Shown: piece after piece, positions 55,930 through 64,000 of the stretch
How the letters are laid out: every line of letters begins with the position of its first letter
Position numbering within the stretch: the first letter of the stretch is position 1
Assembly: GCF_003633755.1 (NCBI RefSeq)
Contig: NZ_RBIL01000002.1
Coordinates: 496,001 to 560,000, forward strand
DNA: 64,000 bases
Reading direction: 5' to 3'
DNA from: Solirubrobacter pauli
GTDB lineage: Bacteria > Actinomycetota > Thermoleophilia > Solirubrobacterales > Solirubrobacteraceae
Translations under genes and position numbers: made by a program
Notes under the pieces: model-generated
The model's input: only the letters and a program-made list of their open reading frames with translations
What the model was told of the DNA's origin: nothing
The model's database searches: none

Positions 55930-55932
55930 CCT
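55927..55932 (+). promoter_or_regulatory. trpA stop codon forms a -10-like hexamer
   Basis: TAGCCT begins with the trpA TAG and ends ten bases before the ATG of the 54-residue gene, which has no ribosome site. Confidence 0.35.
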
Positions 55933-55941
55933 CCACGCGAC

Positions 55942-56106
55942 ATGGGAATCTTCCTTGCGCTGATCACCGGACTCGTGGTCTGGGTCGTCCTGTGGGGCAC
56001 GAGCCTGATGAAGTCGTTCGACGCGTTCATCATCGCGATGCTCTTCCCGCTGTTGGCGGCCACCGCCGCGATCGTCATCAAGTACCTGCCGCGCGGCAAC
56101 GATTAA
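55942..56106 (+). CDS. Small membrane protein (54 residues)
   Basis: An open frame from ATG 55942 to TAA 56104-56106. It encodes MGIFLALITGLVVWVVLWGT followed by a short loop (SLMKSFDAF) and a second hydrophobic stretch (IIAMLFPLLAATAAIVIKYL), ending PRGND. It is probably a two-helix membrane protein. Codon third positions are GC-rich, as in real genes here, and it sits 12 bases after trpA. Function is unknown. Confidence 0.7.
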   Translation: MGIFLALITGLVVWVVLWGTSLMKSFDAFIIAMLFPLLAATAAIVIKYLPRGND

Positions 56107-56174
56107 GCGCGCGTTGCGGTCGCGCTAAGCCCCTCCGCGGACTCGTACTTTCCGCTGGGCTGCGGTCTACGCTG

Positions 56175-56203
56175 TTGCCGCCTGAACGGGGCATGCGTAG
56201 AAT
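56175..56203 (+). promoter_or_regulatory. Promoter of the liv operon
   Basis: TTGCCG (56175-56180) and TAGAAT (56198-56203) are spaced 17 bases apart: the best sigma-70-type promoter in the window. Transcription would start near 56210, leaving a leader of about 30 bases that contains AGGAGG. Confidence 0.75.
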
Positions 56204-56239
56204 CGCCGCCCGAATACGAGCCTCATGAGGAGGGGTTCT

Positions 56240-57520
56240 TTGCGTTCTAAGTACATGGCAGCTACGGGCTGTCTTGTCGCCGCGCTTGCGATGGGCGTTG
56301 CGGCATGTGGGGATGAGGACGAGCCGGCCACCGGTGGCGGCAACAGCGGCGACCAGACGGCCGAGGGCAAGAGCCTGACGGTCTTCTCGTCGCTGCCGCT
56401 CCAGGGCGCCTCGCGCGTCCAGACGGAGGCTCTGGTCAACGGCGCCAAGCTCGCTCTCGAGCAGGCCGGCGGCAAGGCCGGCGCGCACACGATCAAGTAC
56501 GAGTCGCTCGACGACTCGACGGCTCAGGCCGGTTCTTGGACGCCGGAGGCGGAGTCCGCCAACGCGCTCAAGGCCGCCCAGGACGAGTCGACCGCGGTCT
56601 ACATCGGCGCGTTCAACTCGGGTGCTTCGAAGGTCTCGATCCCGATTCTCTCCGAGGCGGGCGTTCCGCAGATCTCCCCGGCCAACACGTACGTGGGCCT
56701 GACCACGAACGACCCGGGCTCCGAGCCCGGCGAGCCGGACAAGTACTACCCGACGGGCGATCGCACCTACACGCGCATCGTCCCGAAGGACACGATCCAG
56801 GCTGCGGCCCTCGTCACGCTCATGAAGCAGGACGGCTGCACCAAGGTCGCCATGACCAACGACAAGGAGGTCTACGGCGCCGGCCTGGCTCGCGTCATCG
56901 AGCTGTCCGCCAAGGAGCAGGGCCTGACCCTGACCTCCAACGACGCGATCGACAAGAACGCGTCCAACTACCGCTCCCTGGCCCAGAAGGCCAAGGCGGC
57001 CGGCGCTGACTGCTTCATCTACTCGGGCATCACGGCCAACAACGCGGTCCAGCAGTTCAAGGACTTCGCCGCGGCCCTGGGCTCCGACGCGGGCCTCTAC
57101 GGCCCGGACGGCGTCGCCGAGACCGGCTTCGTCTCCGAGAAGGACGGCGGCATCCCCGCCTCGCTGAACAAGCAGGTCAAGGTCACCGTCGCCACCCTGT
57201 CCCCGGATCAGTACCCGCCGGAGGGCCAGGAGTTCTTCAAGCAGTTCACGGAGAAGTACGGCGTGAGCAACCCGGATCCGTACGCGATCTACGGCTACGA
57301 GGCCATGAAGCTGGCCCTCGACGCCATCGAGCGCTCGGGCGACGGCTCCAAGGAGAAGATCAAGGAAGCCCTCTTCGCGACCAAGGACCGCAGCTCCGTG
57401 CTCGGCACCTACTCGATCGACGAGAACGGCGACACGACGCTCACCGACTACGGCGCCTACGGCGTCGAGAACGGCGAGCTGAAGTTCGACCAGACGATCA
57501 AGGCTCAGGCCCAGGGCTAA
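56240..57520 (+). CDS. livJ: Branched-chain amino acid ABC transporter, substrate-binding lipoprotein
   Basis: Captures leucine, isoleucine, valine or similar ligands outside the membrane. I place the start at TTG 56240, six bases after AGGAGG (56228-56233); the in-frame ATG at 56225 would contain that ribosome site within its codons. The 426-residue protein has a lipoprotein signal (LAMGVAAC, lipobox VAAC) followed by an acidic Gly linker and a type I periplasmic-binding fold (LTVFSSLPLQGASRVQTEAL, VAMTNDKEVYGAGLARV, AIYGYEAMKLALDAI). The true ligand is not certain. Confidence 0.93.
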   Translation: MRSKYMAATGCLVAALAMGVAACGDEDEPATGGGNSGDQTAEGKSLTVFSSLPLQGASRVQTEALVNGAKLALEQAGGKAGAHTIKYESLDDSTAQAGSWTPEAESANALKAAQDESTAVYIGAFNSGASKVSIPILSEAGVPQISPANTYVGLTTNDPGSEPGEPDKYYPTGDRTYTRIVPKDTIQAAALVTLMKQDGCTKVAMTNDKEVYGAGLARVIELSAKEQGLTLTSNDAIDKNASNYRSLAQKAKAAGADCFIYSGITANNAVQQFKDFAAALGSDAGLYGPDGVAETGFVSEKDGGIPASLNKQVKVTVATLSPDQYPPEGQEFFKQFTEKYGVSNPDPYAIYGYEAMKLALDAIERSGDGSKEKIKEALFATKDRSSVLGTYSIDENGDTTLTDYGAYGVENGELKFDQTIKAQAQG

Positions 57521-57562
57521 TCACCCCAGGGCATAGGCTGCCGCCTCACTGAGGCGTATGCT

Positions 57563-57595
57563 CGGCCGGGAGCGGGGTTTGCCCGCTCCCGGCCG
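57563..57595 (+). terminator. 14-bp hairpin between livJ and livH
   Basis: CGGCCGGGAGCGGG pairs perfectly with its complement around a five-base GTTTG loop. It may partly terminate transcription or protect the livJ mRNA end, so that the binding protein is made in excess over the permeases. Confidence 0.7.
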
Positions 57596-57636
57596 GTGCC
57601 TATTTCCGGTCGGACCTCAACCACATACGAGACTTA

Positions 57637-58688
<1,052 letters not shown>

Positions 58689-58692
<4 letters not shown>

Positions 58693-59897
58693 GCGTTGCC
58701 GCTTCCGAGGTTCAGACGCCTCCCGACCCCACCGGCAAGAAGTCCGGCTTCCAGCTTCCGGGCTGGGCCGAGAAGGGTCTCATCCCGGGCGTCGTGCTGG
58801 CCATCGCCGCCCTGCTGCCGTTCATCCCCTCCATCGGGGACAAGGCCAATCTCATGCAGCAGATGGCGGTCGCCCTCGCCTACGTGGTGATGGCGCTCGG
58901 CCTGAACATCATCGTCGGCTTCGCCGGCCTGTTGGATCTGGGTTATGTGGCGTTCTTCGCCTTCGGCGCGTTCGCCGTCGGCTGGTTCGCCTCCGGGCAC
59001 TTCGCCTACGTCAACGACGAGAAGGGCATCCACTTCCTCGTCAGTGGCAACACGCTGAACTTGCCAGGCATCCACTTCAACTTCTTGATAGTGCTTGTGA
59101 TCGCCATCGTCTTGACGACGATCGCGGGCATGATCATCGGCTTGCCGACCCTGCGTCTGCGCGGCGACTACATCGCCATCGTGACGCTCGCCTTCGGCGA
59201 GATCATCGGCCGCCTCGCGGTCAACCTGGACGAGACGACCATCCTCGGCGGCACGCCCGTCACGGCCGGTCGTCAGGGCATCTCGCCGGTGGACCGGATC
59301 GACCTGCCGTTCTTCGAGCCGTTCACGGTCTTGGACAAGAAACCCTGGTACTGGTTCGCCTTGTTCCTGGTCGTGATCGTCCTGTTCGTGAACTTCCGCC
59401 TGCGGGATTCGCGGATGGGTCGTGCGTGGGTCGCCCTGCGTGAGGACGAGATCGCCGCGGTGGCGATGGGCGTCCCGGCGGTCAAGACCAAGCTGATGGC
59501 CTACGCGTCGGGCGCCGCCTTCGGTGGCATCTCGGGCGCGTTCCTGGCGTCGCTGCTGAACACGGTGAACGCCGACCAGTTCCAGTTCTCGTTCTCGATC
59601 CTGGTGCTGGCGATGGTCATCCTCGGCGGCCTCGGCAGCATCTGGGGCGTCGTGATCGGCGCCATCGTGCTGTCGATCATCAACAACTACCTGATCCCGG
59701 ATGTCATCAACGGGGTTCCGGGCGATCTCGGCCTGGAGTTCGACATGACGCAGATCACCTTCGCGATCTACGGGTTCCTGCTGCTGCTGATGATGATCCT
59801 GCGTCCGCAGGGCCTGCTCCCCGAGCGCCGTCACAAGATGGAGCTCACCGAGCACGCGGAGACGACGGACGAAACCCTCTACACGGCACGAGCATGA
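58689..59897 (+). CDS. livM: Branched-chain amino acid ABC permease LivM
   Basis: Second permease subunit. The 402 residues have about ten membrane segments with QMAVALAYVVMALGLNIIVG, FAGLLDLGYVAFFAFGAF, LRLRGDYIAIVTLAFGEI, WVALREDEIAAVAMGVP and MVILGGLGSIWG. A hydrophilic insert (NDEKGIHFLVSGNTLNLPGI) lies between the early segments. It overlaps livH and livG by ATGA. Confidence 0.95.
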
Positions 59898-60730
59898 GCG
59901 CCACGCAGAGCTCCACTCCGGCGCCGTCACTCGCCAACCCGGCGATTCTCGACGCCAGCAACATCACCAAGCAGTTCGGCGGCCTCACGGCCGTGAGCGA
60001 CGTGTCGTTCAGCCTGCCGGAGCGCTCGATCGTCTCGATCATCGGGCCCAACGGCGCGGGCAAGACGACGTTCTTCAACATGCTGACGGGCTTCTACCGC
60101 CCGACGTTCGGCACGATCGGGTTCGCCGGGCGCAACATCACCGGCGCCCGTCCGGACGTGGTCATGAAGGCCGGGATGGCGCGGACGTTCCAGAACATCC
60201 GCCTCTTCTCGACCATGTCGGCGACCGAGAACGTCATGATCGGCATCCACTCCCGCATGAAGTCGGGGCTGGTCGGCTCGATCCTGCGTCTGCCGGGCAC
60301 GCGGCGCGAAGAGCGCGAGGTGCGCGACAAGGCGCGCTCCGAGCTCGAGTACGTCGGCATCCGCCGTCACCACGACTGGATGGCGACCAACCTCTCCTAC
60401 GGCGACCAGCGCCGTGTGGAGATCGCCCGTGCGCTGGCGTCGGACCCGAAGATCCTGCTGCTCGACGAGCCGACCGCCGGCATGAACCCGCAGGAGTCGG
60501 CGGCGCTCACGGACCTCATGCACCAGCTGCGTGACGACCGTGGCATGACGATCCTGCTCATCGAGCACGACATGAAGGTCGTCATGGGCGTCTCCGAGCG
60601 CCTGACGGTGCTCGACCACGGCGAGAAGATCGCCGAAGGGCTGCCGGCCGAGGTGCGGGCCAACCCGAAGGTCATCGAGGCCTACCTGGGCAAGGCGGCG
60701 GCCGAGACGGGGGAGCGGAAGAAGGCATGA
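59894..60730 (+). CDS. livG: Branched-chain amino acid ABC transporter ATPase LivG
   Basis: ATP-binding subunit. The 278 residues contain Walker A GPNGAGKTTFFN, the Q-loop region ARTFQNIRLF, a signature-like NLSYGDQRRVEIARAL (LSYGDQ in place of LSGGQ, usual for LivG) and Walker B ILLLDEPTAGMNPQE. It overlaps livF by ATGA. Confidence 0.96.
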   Translation: MSATQSSTPAPSLANPAILDASNITKQFGGLTAVSDVSFSLPERSIVSIIGPNGAGKTTFFNMLTGFYRPTFGTIGFAGRNITGARPDVVMKAGMARTFQNIRLFSTMSATENVMIGIHSRMKSGLVGSILRLPGTRREEREVRDKARSELEYVGIRRHHDWMATNLSYGDQRRVEIARALASDPKILLLDEPTAGMNPQESAALTDLMHQLRDDRGMTILLIEHDMKVVMGVSERLTVLDHGEKIAEGLPAEVRANPKVIEAYLGKAAAETGERKKA

Positions 60731-61437
60731 GCTTCCTCACGGTCGAGAACATCCACACCTACTACGGCAACATCCAGGCGCTCAAGGGCATCTCGTTGAC
60801 CGTGGAAGAGGGCGAGTGCGTGACGCTGATCGGCTCCAACGGCGCCGGCAAGTCCACCACGCTCCGCTCCATCTCGGGCCTCACGCCCGCCCGCACCGGC
60901 TCGATCGTCCTCGACGGCGAGGAGATCACGCATCTCCCGCCGCAGGAGATCGTGGGCCTCGGCATCGCGCAGTCGCCGGAGGGACGCAAGTGCTTCCAGC
61001 GGATGACGGTGCGCGAGAACCTCGAGCTCGGGGCGTACCTGCGCCGTGACTCGGACCAGCAGGAGAAGGACCTCCAGCGCATCTTCGAGCTGTTCCCGCG
61101 GCTCGACGAGCGTCAGGCCCAGAAGGCGGGCACGATGTCCGGCGGCGAGCAGCAGATGCTCGCCATCGGGCGCGCGCTGATGGCCAAGCCGAAGGTCCTC
61201 CTGCTGGACGAGCCGTCGATGGGCATCTCCCCGGTGCTCACCGAGCGCATCTACGAGACGATCGAGGAGATCAACCGGGAGGGCATGACGATCCTCCTGG
61301 TCGAGCAGAACGCGAACTTCGCGCTCGACGTCTCCAAGCGCGCGTACGTGCTCGAGACCGGCAAGGTGGTGATGTCGGACAACTCCGACACGCTGCGCAC
61401 CAACCCCGACGTGCAGAAGGCGTACCTCGGAACATGA
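60727..61437 (+). CDS. livF: Branched-chain amino acid ABC transporter ATPase LivF
   Basis: Second ATP-binding subunit. The 236 residues contain IHTYYGNIQALKGISL, Walker A GSNGAGKSTTLR, the signature TMSGGEQQMLAIGRAL and Walker B VLLLDEPSMGISPVL. The stop overlaps the ATG of a small membrane protein gene (ATGA). Confidence 0.96.
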   Translation: MSFLTVENIHTYYGNIQALKGISLTVEEGECVTLIGSNGAGKSTTLRSISGLTPARTGSIVLDGEEITHLPPQEIVGLGIAQSPEGRKCFQRMTVRENLELGAYLRRDSDQQEKDLQRIFELFPRLDERQAQKAGTMSGGEQQMLAIGRALMAKPKVLLLDEPSMGISPVLTERIYETIEEINREGMTILLVEQNANFALDVSKRAYVLETGKVVMSDNSDTLRTNPDVQKAYLGT

Positions 61438-61685
61438 TCATCACCGCTGCAATCACCGAAGGCGCGCTGGTCCTGTTCTGGATGTACCTGTGGCTGGTGT
61501 CCACGATCATCGCGTCGTACCTGTCGGAGCGGAAGGGCTACGGCGATCGTCCGGGCCTGGCGACGGGCCTGATCCTCTCGATCATCGGGACGATCATCTG
61601 GCTCATCATCCCCGCGAAGGCGGAGTCGAAGTGGAAGACCCTCGGCCCGGTCGGCCGGGGTCAGAAGAAGCGCGCGGCTGCGTAG
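61434..61685 (+). CDS. Small membrane protein at the end of the liv operon
   Basis: An 83-residue protein with two hydrophobic segments (about residues 10-30, GALVLFWMYLWLVSTIIASY, and 42-60, LATGLILSIIGTIIWLIIPA), a short loop with ERKGYGDRPG and a basic tail (GRGQKKRAAA). It is coupled to livF by ATGA, so it is co-translated with the transporter. Function is unknown; an accessory subunit is possible. Confidence 0.82.
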   Translation: MIITAAITEGALVLFWMYLWLVSTIIASYLSERKGYGDRPGLATGLILSIIGTIIWLIIPAKAESKWKTLGPVGRGQKKRAAA

Positions 61686-61688
61686 CAG

Positions 61689-61982
61689 CTAGCGCACGGC
61701 CTGCGGGGCGGGGTTCGCTCCGCAGGTCGTCTCGAGGTCGAAGCGCGGGCCGCGGGGTTGTTCGCACACCTCCGCGGCCTGGGCGCTCGACGTGATCGCG
61801 AAGCCGAGCAGGTCGACCTGGTCGGCCGGCTGGAGCGGGGTGGGCGTCATCGCCGCGAACACCAGCAGCCCGGCGGCGATCCCGCCCGCGAGGCGCCGCC
61901 GGCGCTCACGCCGCGCGGAGTGCCGCGAGGCCGCGTGCGTCAGCACGTCGCCGAGGCGATCCAGTTCAGGCGGAAGACCCAT
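61689..61982 (-). CDS. Single-pass membrane protein of unknown function
   Basis: A 97-residue protein: a cytoplasmic part (MGLPPELDRLGDVLTHAAS), a very basic stretch (ARRERRRR), one membrane helix (LAGGIAAGLLVFAAM) and an outer part with two Cys (VCEQPRG, TTCGANP). The layout resembles regulator-type membrane proteins such as anti-sigma factors, but no sigma factor gene is adjacent. The ATG at 61982 is likely; a TTG three codons upstream is possible. Confidence 0.6.
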   Translation of the reverse strand: MGLPPELDRLGDVLTHAASRHSARRERRRRLAGGIAAGLLVFAAMTPTPLQPADQVDLLGFAITSSAQAAEVCEQPRGPRFDLETTCGANPAPQAVR

Positions 61983-62005
61983 CCACCCCAATGATGGCGT
62001 TCGCG

Positions 62006-62833
62006 CTACTGCGATGTCGCGGATCTGAGCGCCTCGTCCAGATCCGTGTAGCGGAACGTGTATCCGAGCTCGAGCGTGCGCCGCGGAACGGCGCGCTGGC
62101 CTTCGGTGACGATCTCCGCCATGTCGCCGTAGAGCGCCTGGATGGCGAAGCTCGGGATCGGGGCGACCGCGGGGCGGTGCAGCGCACGGCCCAGTGCGCG
62201 GCTGAACTCCTTGTTCGTGACGGGCTCGGGCGCCGTGGCGTTGACCGGGCCTTCCCAGGTGGGGTCGTCGATCGCGTTCAGGTAGATGCCGACGACGTCG
62301 TCGACGTGGATCCACGGCATGTACTGCTTGCCGCCGGCCACGGGGCCGCCGACGCCGAGCTTGAACGGCAGCAGCATCTTCGAGAGCGCGCCGCCGCTCT
62401 GGTCGAGCACCACACCGGTGCGGACCAGCACGGTCCGCGACTGCGCCTGCTTGGCCTCGGTCTCCCACGCGACGCACACCTGGGCCAGGAAGTCGTCGCC
62501 GGCCGGGCTGTCCTCGTCGATCCGCTCGTCGCCGTGCTTGCCGTAGTAGCCGACGGCGCTCGAGCTGATCAGGGCCGGCTTGTGGGCGGACGCGTTGATC
62601 GCCTTCACGACGCGCCGGGTGCCCTGGACGCGGGACTGCTCGATCCGCTCGCGTGCGGCGTCGCTCCAGCGCTGGGCGACGTTCTCGCCCGCCAGGTGCA
62701 CGACCACGTCGCCGAGCTCGATCGGGCCGTCCTTGCGGAGGGAGACGGGGATGACCTCGTCACCGCGTTGTTCCAGGGCCTTCGTGAGCTTGCTGCCGAT
62801 GAGGCCGCTCGCGCCCGTGATGGTCACTCGCAT
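62006..62833 (-). CDS. TIGR01777-type NAD(P)-dependent epimerase
   Basis: A 275-residue SDR-superfamily protein of the YfcH/TIGR01777 group. Seen: the Rossmann motif MRVTITGASGLIGSKLT, DVVVHLAGENVAQRW, LISSSAVGYYG, TGVVLDQSGGAL and MPWIHVDDVVG. The C-terminus has a DUF1731-like part (RALHRPAVAPIPSFAIQALY). The substrate is unknown. It diverges from an MFS gene across 20 bases. Confidence 0.92.
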   Translation of the reverse strand: MRVTITGASGLIGSKLTKALEQRGDEVIPVSLRKDGPIELGDVVVHLAGENVAQRWSDAARERIEQSRVQGTRRVVKAINASAHKPALISSSAVGYYGKHGDERIDEDSPAGDDFLAQVCVAWETEAKQAQSRTVLVRTGVVLDQSGGALSKMLLPFKLGVGGPVAGGKQYMPWIHVDDVVGIYLNAIDDPTWEGPVNATAPEPVTNKEFSRALGRALHRPAVAPIPSFAIQALYGDMAEIVTEGQRAVPRRTLELGYTFRYTDLDEALRSATSQ

Positions 62834-62841
62834 AGCTTGGG

Positions 62842-62847
62842 TACGGT
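62842..62847 (+). promoter_or_regulatory. Candidate -10 of the MFS gene (leaderless)
   Basis: TACGGT ends seven bases before the ATG at 62854, within a 20-base divergent gap. Confidence 0.45.
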
Positions 62848-62853
62848 TCCGGG

Positions 62854-64000
62854 ATGGGTCTGGACCGCGGGTTGCTGCGCCTCGCGTCGGTCGTCGTGCT
62901 CGGCACCATCATGTCGATTCTCGACACGACGATCGTCAACGTCGCGATCGAGACGCTCGCACGCGACCTCGACGCCTCGCTGACCGCCATCCAGTGGGTG
63001 TCCACCGGCTACCTGCTGGCGCTGGCGACGGTGATCCCGTTGACCGGCTGGGCGATGGAGCGGTTCGGCGGGCGCACGATGTGGATGCTGTCGGTGACGC
63101 TCTTCCTGGCGGGGAGCGGGCTGTGCGGGCTCGCGTGGAGCGTCGAGTCGCTGATCGCGTTCCGCGTGCTGCAGGGGTTCGGCGGCGGGATGATCATGCC
63201 GATCGGCCAGGCGATCCTCGCGCAGGCCGCCGGGCCGCAGCGGATGGGGCGCGTGATGAGCGTGATCGGCGTGCCGACGCTGCTCGGCCCGATCCTCGGC
63301 CCGGTGATCGGCGGCCTGATCGTCGACAACGTCTCCTGGCGCTGGATCTTCTTCGTCAACCTCCCGGTGGGCGCGGTGGCCCTGGCGCTCGCGTTCCGGA
63401 TCCTCCCGCGCACCGACGTGCGCGGGCGCTCGCCGCTGGACGTGCGCGGGATGCTGCTGCTCTCGCCGGGGCTCGCGCTGCTGATCTACGGGCTCTCCGA
63501 GGTGGGCGCCGAAGGGACCCTGCTGGACGTGCGCGTCCTGCTCGGGCTGCTGGGCGGCGCGGCGTTGCTCGTCGGGTTCGCCCTGTGGTCGCTGAAGGGG
63601 CGCGGCACGCTGATCGACCTGTCGCTGTTCCGCGACCGGGCGTTCGCGGCGGCGTCCGGCACCACGTTCATCTTCGGCGTGTCGCTGTTCGGCGCGATGC
63701 TGATCCTGCCGCTCTACTACCAGGTGGTCCGGGAGCAGAGCGCGCTCAACGCCGGCCTGCTGCTCGCCCCGCAGGGCATCGGCGCCGCGCTGGCGATGCC
63801 GATCGCGGGGCGGATCACCGACCGGGTGGGGGCGGGGAAGGTCGTCCCGTTCGGGATCGTCGTCGCGCTGCTCGGCACGGGCGTCTACACCCAGCTCGAG
63901 GCCGACACGAGCTTCTGGGTGCTGGGGATCGCGCTCTGGGTCCGCGGACTCGGCCTCGGCATGACGATGATGCCGGCGATGGCCGCCGCTTACCAGACGC
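62854..64000 (+). CDS. DHA2-family MFS exporter (3' truncated)
   Basis: An open frame from ATG 62854 to the window end (382 codons seen). It encodes the N-terminal part of a 14-segment drug:proton antiporter of the EmrB/QacA type. Seen: the motif-D1-like SILDTTIVNVAIETLARDL, the loop GWAMERFGGRTMWM (motif A), RVLQGFGGGMIMPIGQAILA, VPTLLGPILGPVIGGLIVD (motif C) and WRWIFFVNLPVG. The substrate is unknown. The end lies outside the window. Confidence 0.9.
   Translation, partial: MGLDRGLLRLASVVVLGTIMSILDTTIVNVAIETLARDLDASLTAIQWVSTGYLLALATVIPLTGWAMERFGGRTMWMLSVTLFLAGSGLCGLAWSVESLIAFRVLQGFGGGMIMPIGQAILAQAAGPQRMGRVMSVIGVPTLLGPILGPVIGGLIVDNVSWRWIFFVNLPVGAVALALAFRILPRTDVRGRSPLDVRGMLLLSPGLALLIYGLSEVGAEGTLLDVRVLLGLLGGAALLVGFALWSLKGRGTLIDLSLFRDRAFAAASGTTFIFGVSLFGAMLILPLYYQVVREQSALNAGLLLAPQGIGAALAMPIAGRITDRVGAGKVVPFGIVVALLGTGVYTQLEADTSFWVLGIALWVRGLGLGMTMMPAMAAAYQT

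Overview
The window is one dense stretch of a very GC-rich chromosome (about 70% or more by eye). Gene content and style are actinobacterial: homodimeric AceE, many GTG and TTG starts, apparent leaderless genes with a TAnnnT -10 hexamer just before the start codon, MaoC-type dehydratases and a full trp operon. A member of the class Thermoleophilia (Solirubrobacter or Conexibacter-like) is my best guess; that is inference, not proof. The sequence is almost entirely coding: the longest gaps are 116 to 141 bases (2113-2253, 20426-20565, 56107-56239, 57521-57636) and hold promoters or hairpins. I see no insertion sequence, prophage, CRISPR array, rRNA or origin.

Layout. 1-2112: a truncated repeat protein (five TxMGDxA motifs), tail to tail with a urate oxidase gene. 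2254-8698: pyruvate dehydrogenase operon aceE-aceF-lpd, with a lipoyl domain on both E2 and E3, then an opposing SDR gene. 8722-14673: obgE-proB, guanine deaminase on the minus strand, proA-nadD-rsfS. 14738-17345: tRNA-Ala(GGC) on the minus strand and leuS. 17433-24423: comEA-comEC, a secreted nuclease and holA. 24436-27733: a GH15 glycosidase, two minus-strand genes built from ribosomal L7/L12 C-terminal-type domains, and rpsT. 27786-40544: murJ, lepA, two MaoC dehydratases, hrcA, dnaJ, two tandem PrmA-type methyltransferases, threonine dehydratase, an EamA-type transporter, a DUF192 gene, GatB/YqeY, phoH, ybeY and era. 40578-48874: a membrane metallophosphoesterase, a minus-strand ArsA/PH-domain operon, crtB with a membrane partner, and a GGDEF-EAL protein coupled to a 7-TM histidine-rich protein. 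48890-56106: hisIE-trpEGDCFBA plus a 54-residue membrane protein. 56240-61685: the branched-chain amino acid ABC transporter livJHMGF with a small membrane protein. 61689-64000: a small membrane protein, a TIGR01777 epimerase and a truncated DHA2-type MFS exporter.

How it works together. Most plus-strand genes are housekeeping and translationally coupled by ATGA, GTGA or TTGA overlaps. The most interesting points are: (1) at five short junctions the upstream TAA/TAG stop codon forms the first three bases of a -10-like TAnnnT hexamer 9 to 13 bases before an SD-less start codon, suggesting internal leaderless or near-leaderless promoters; (2) the paired L7/L12-CTD proteins beside rpsT; (3) the TxMGDxA repeat protein; (4) the ArsA-like ATPase coupled to two PH-domain membrane proteins; (5) a secreted nuclease placed directly after the competence genes; and (6) a GGDEF-EAL protein coupled to a 7-TM protein with an intramembrane HHxxHxxxH motif.
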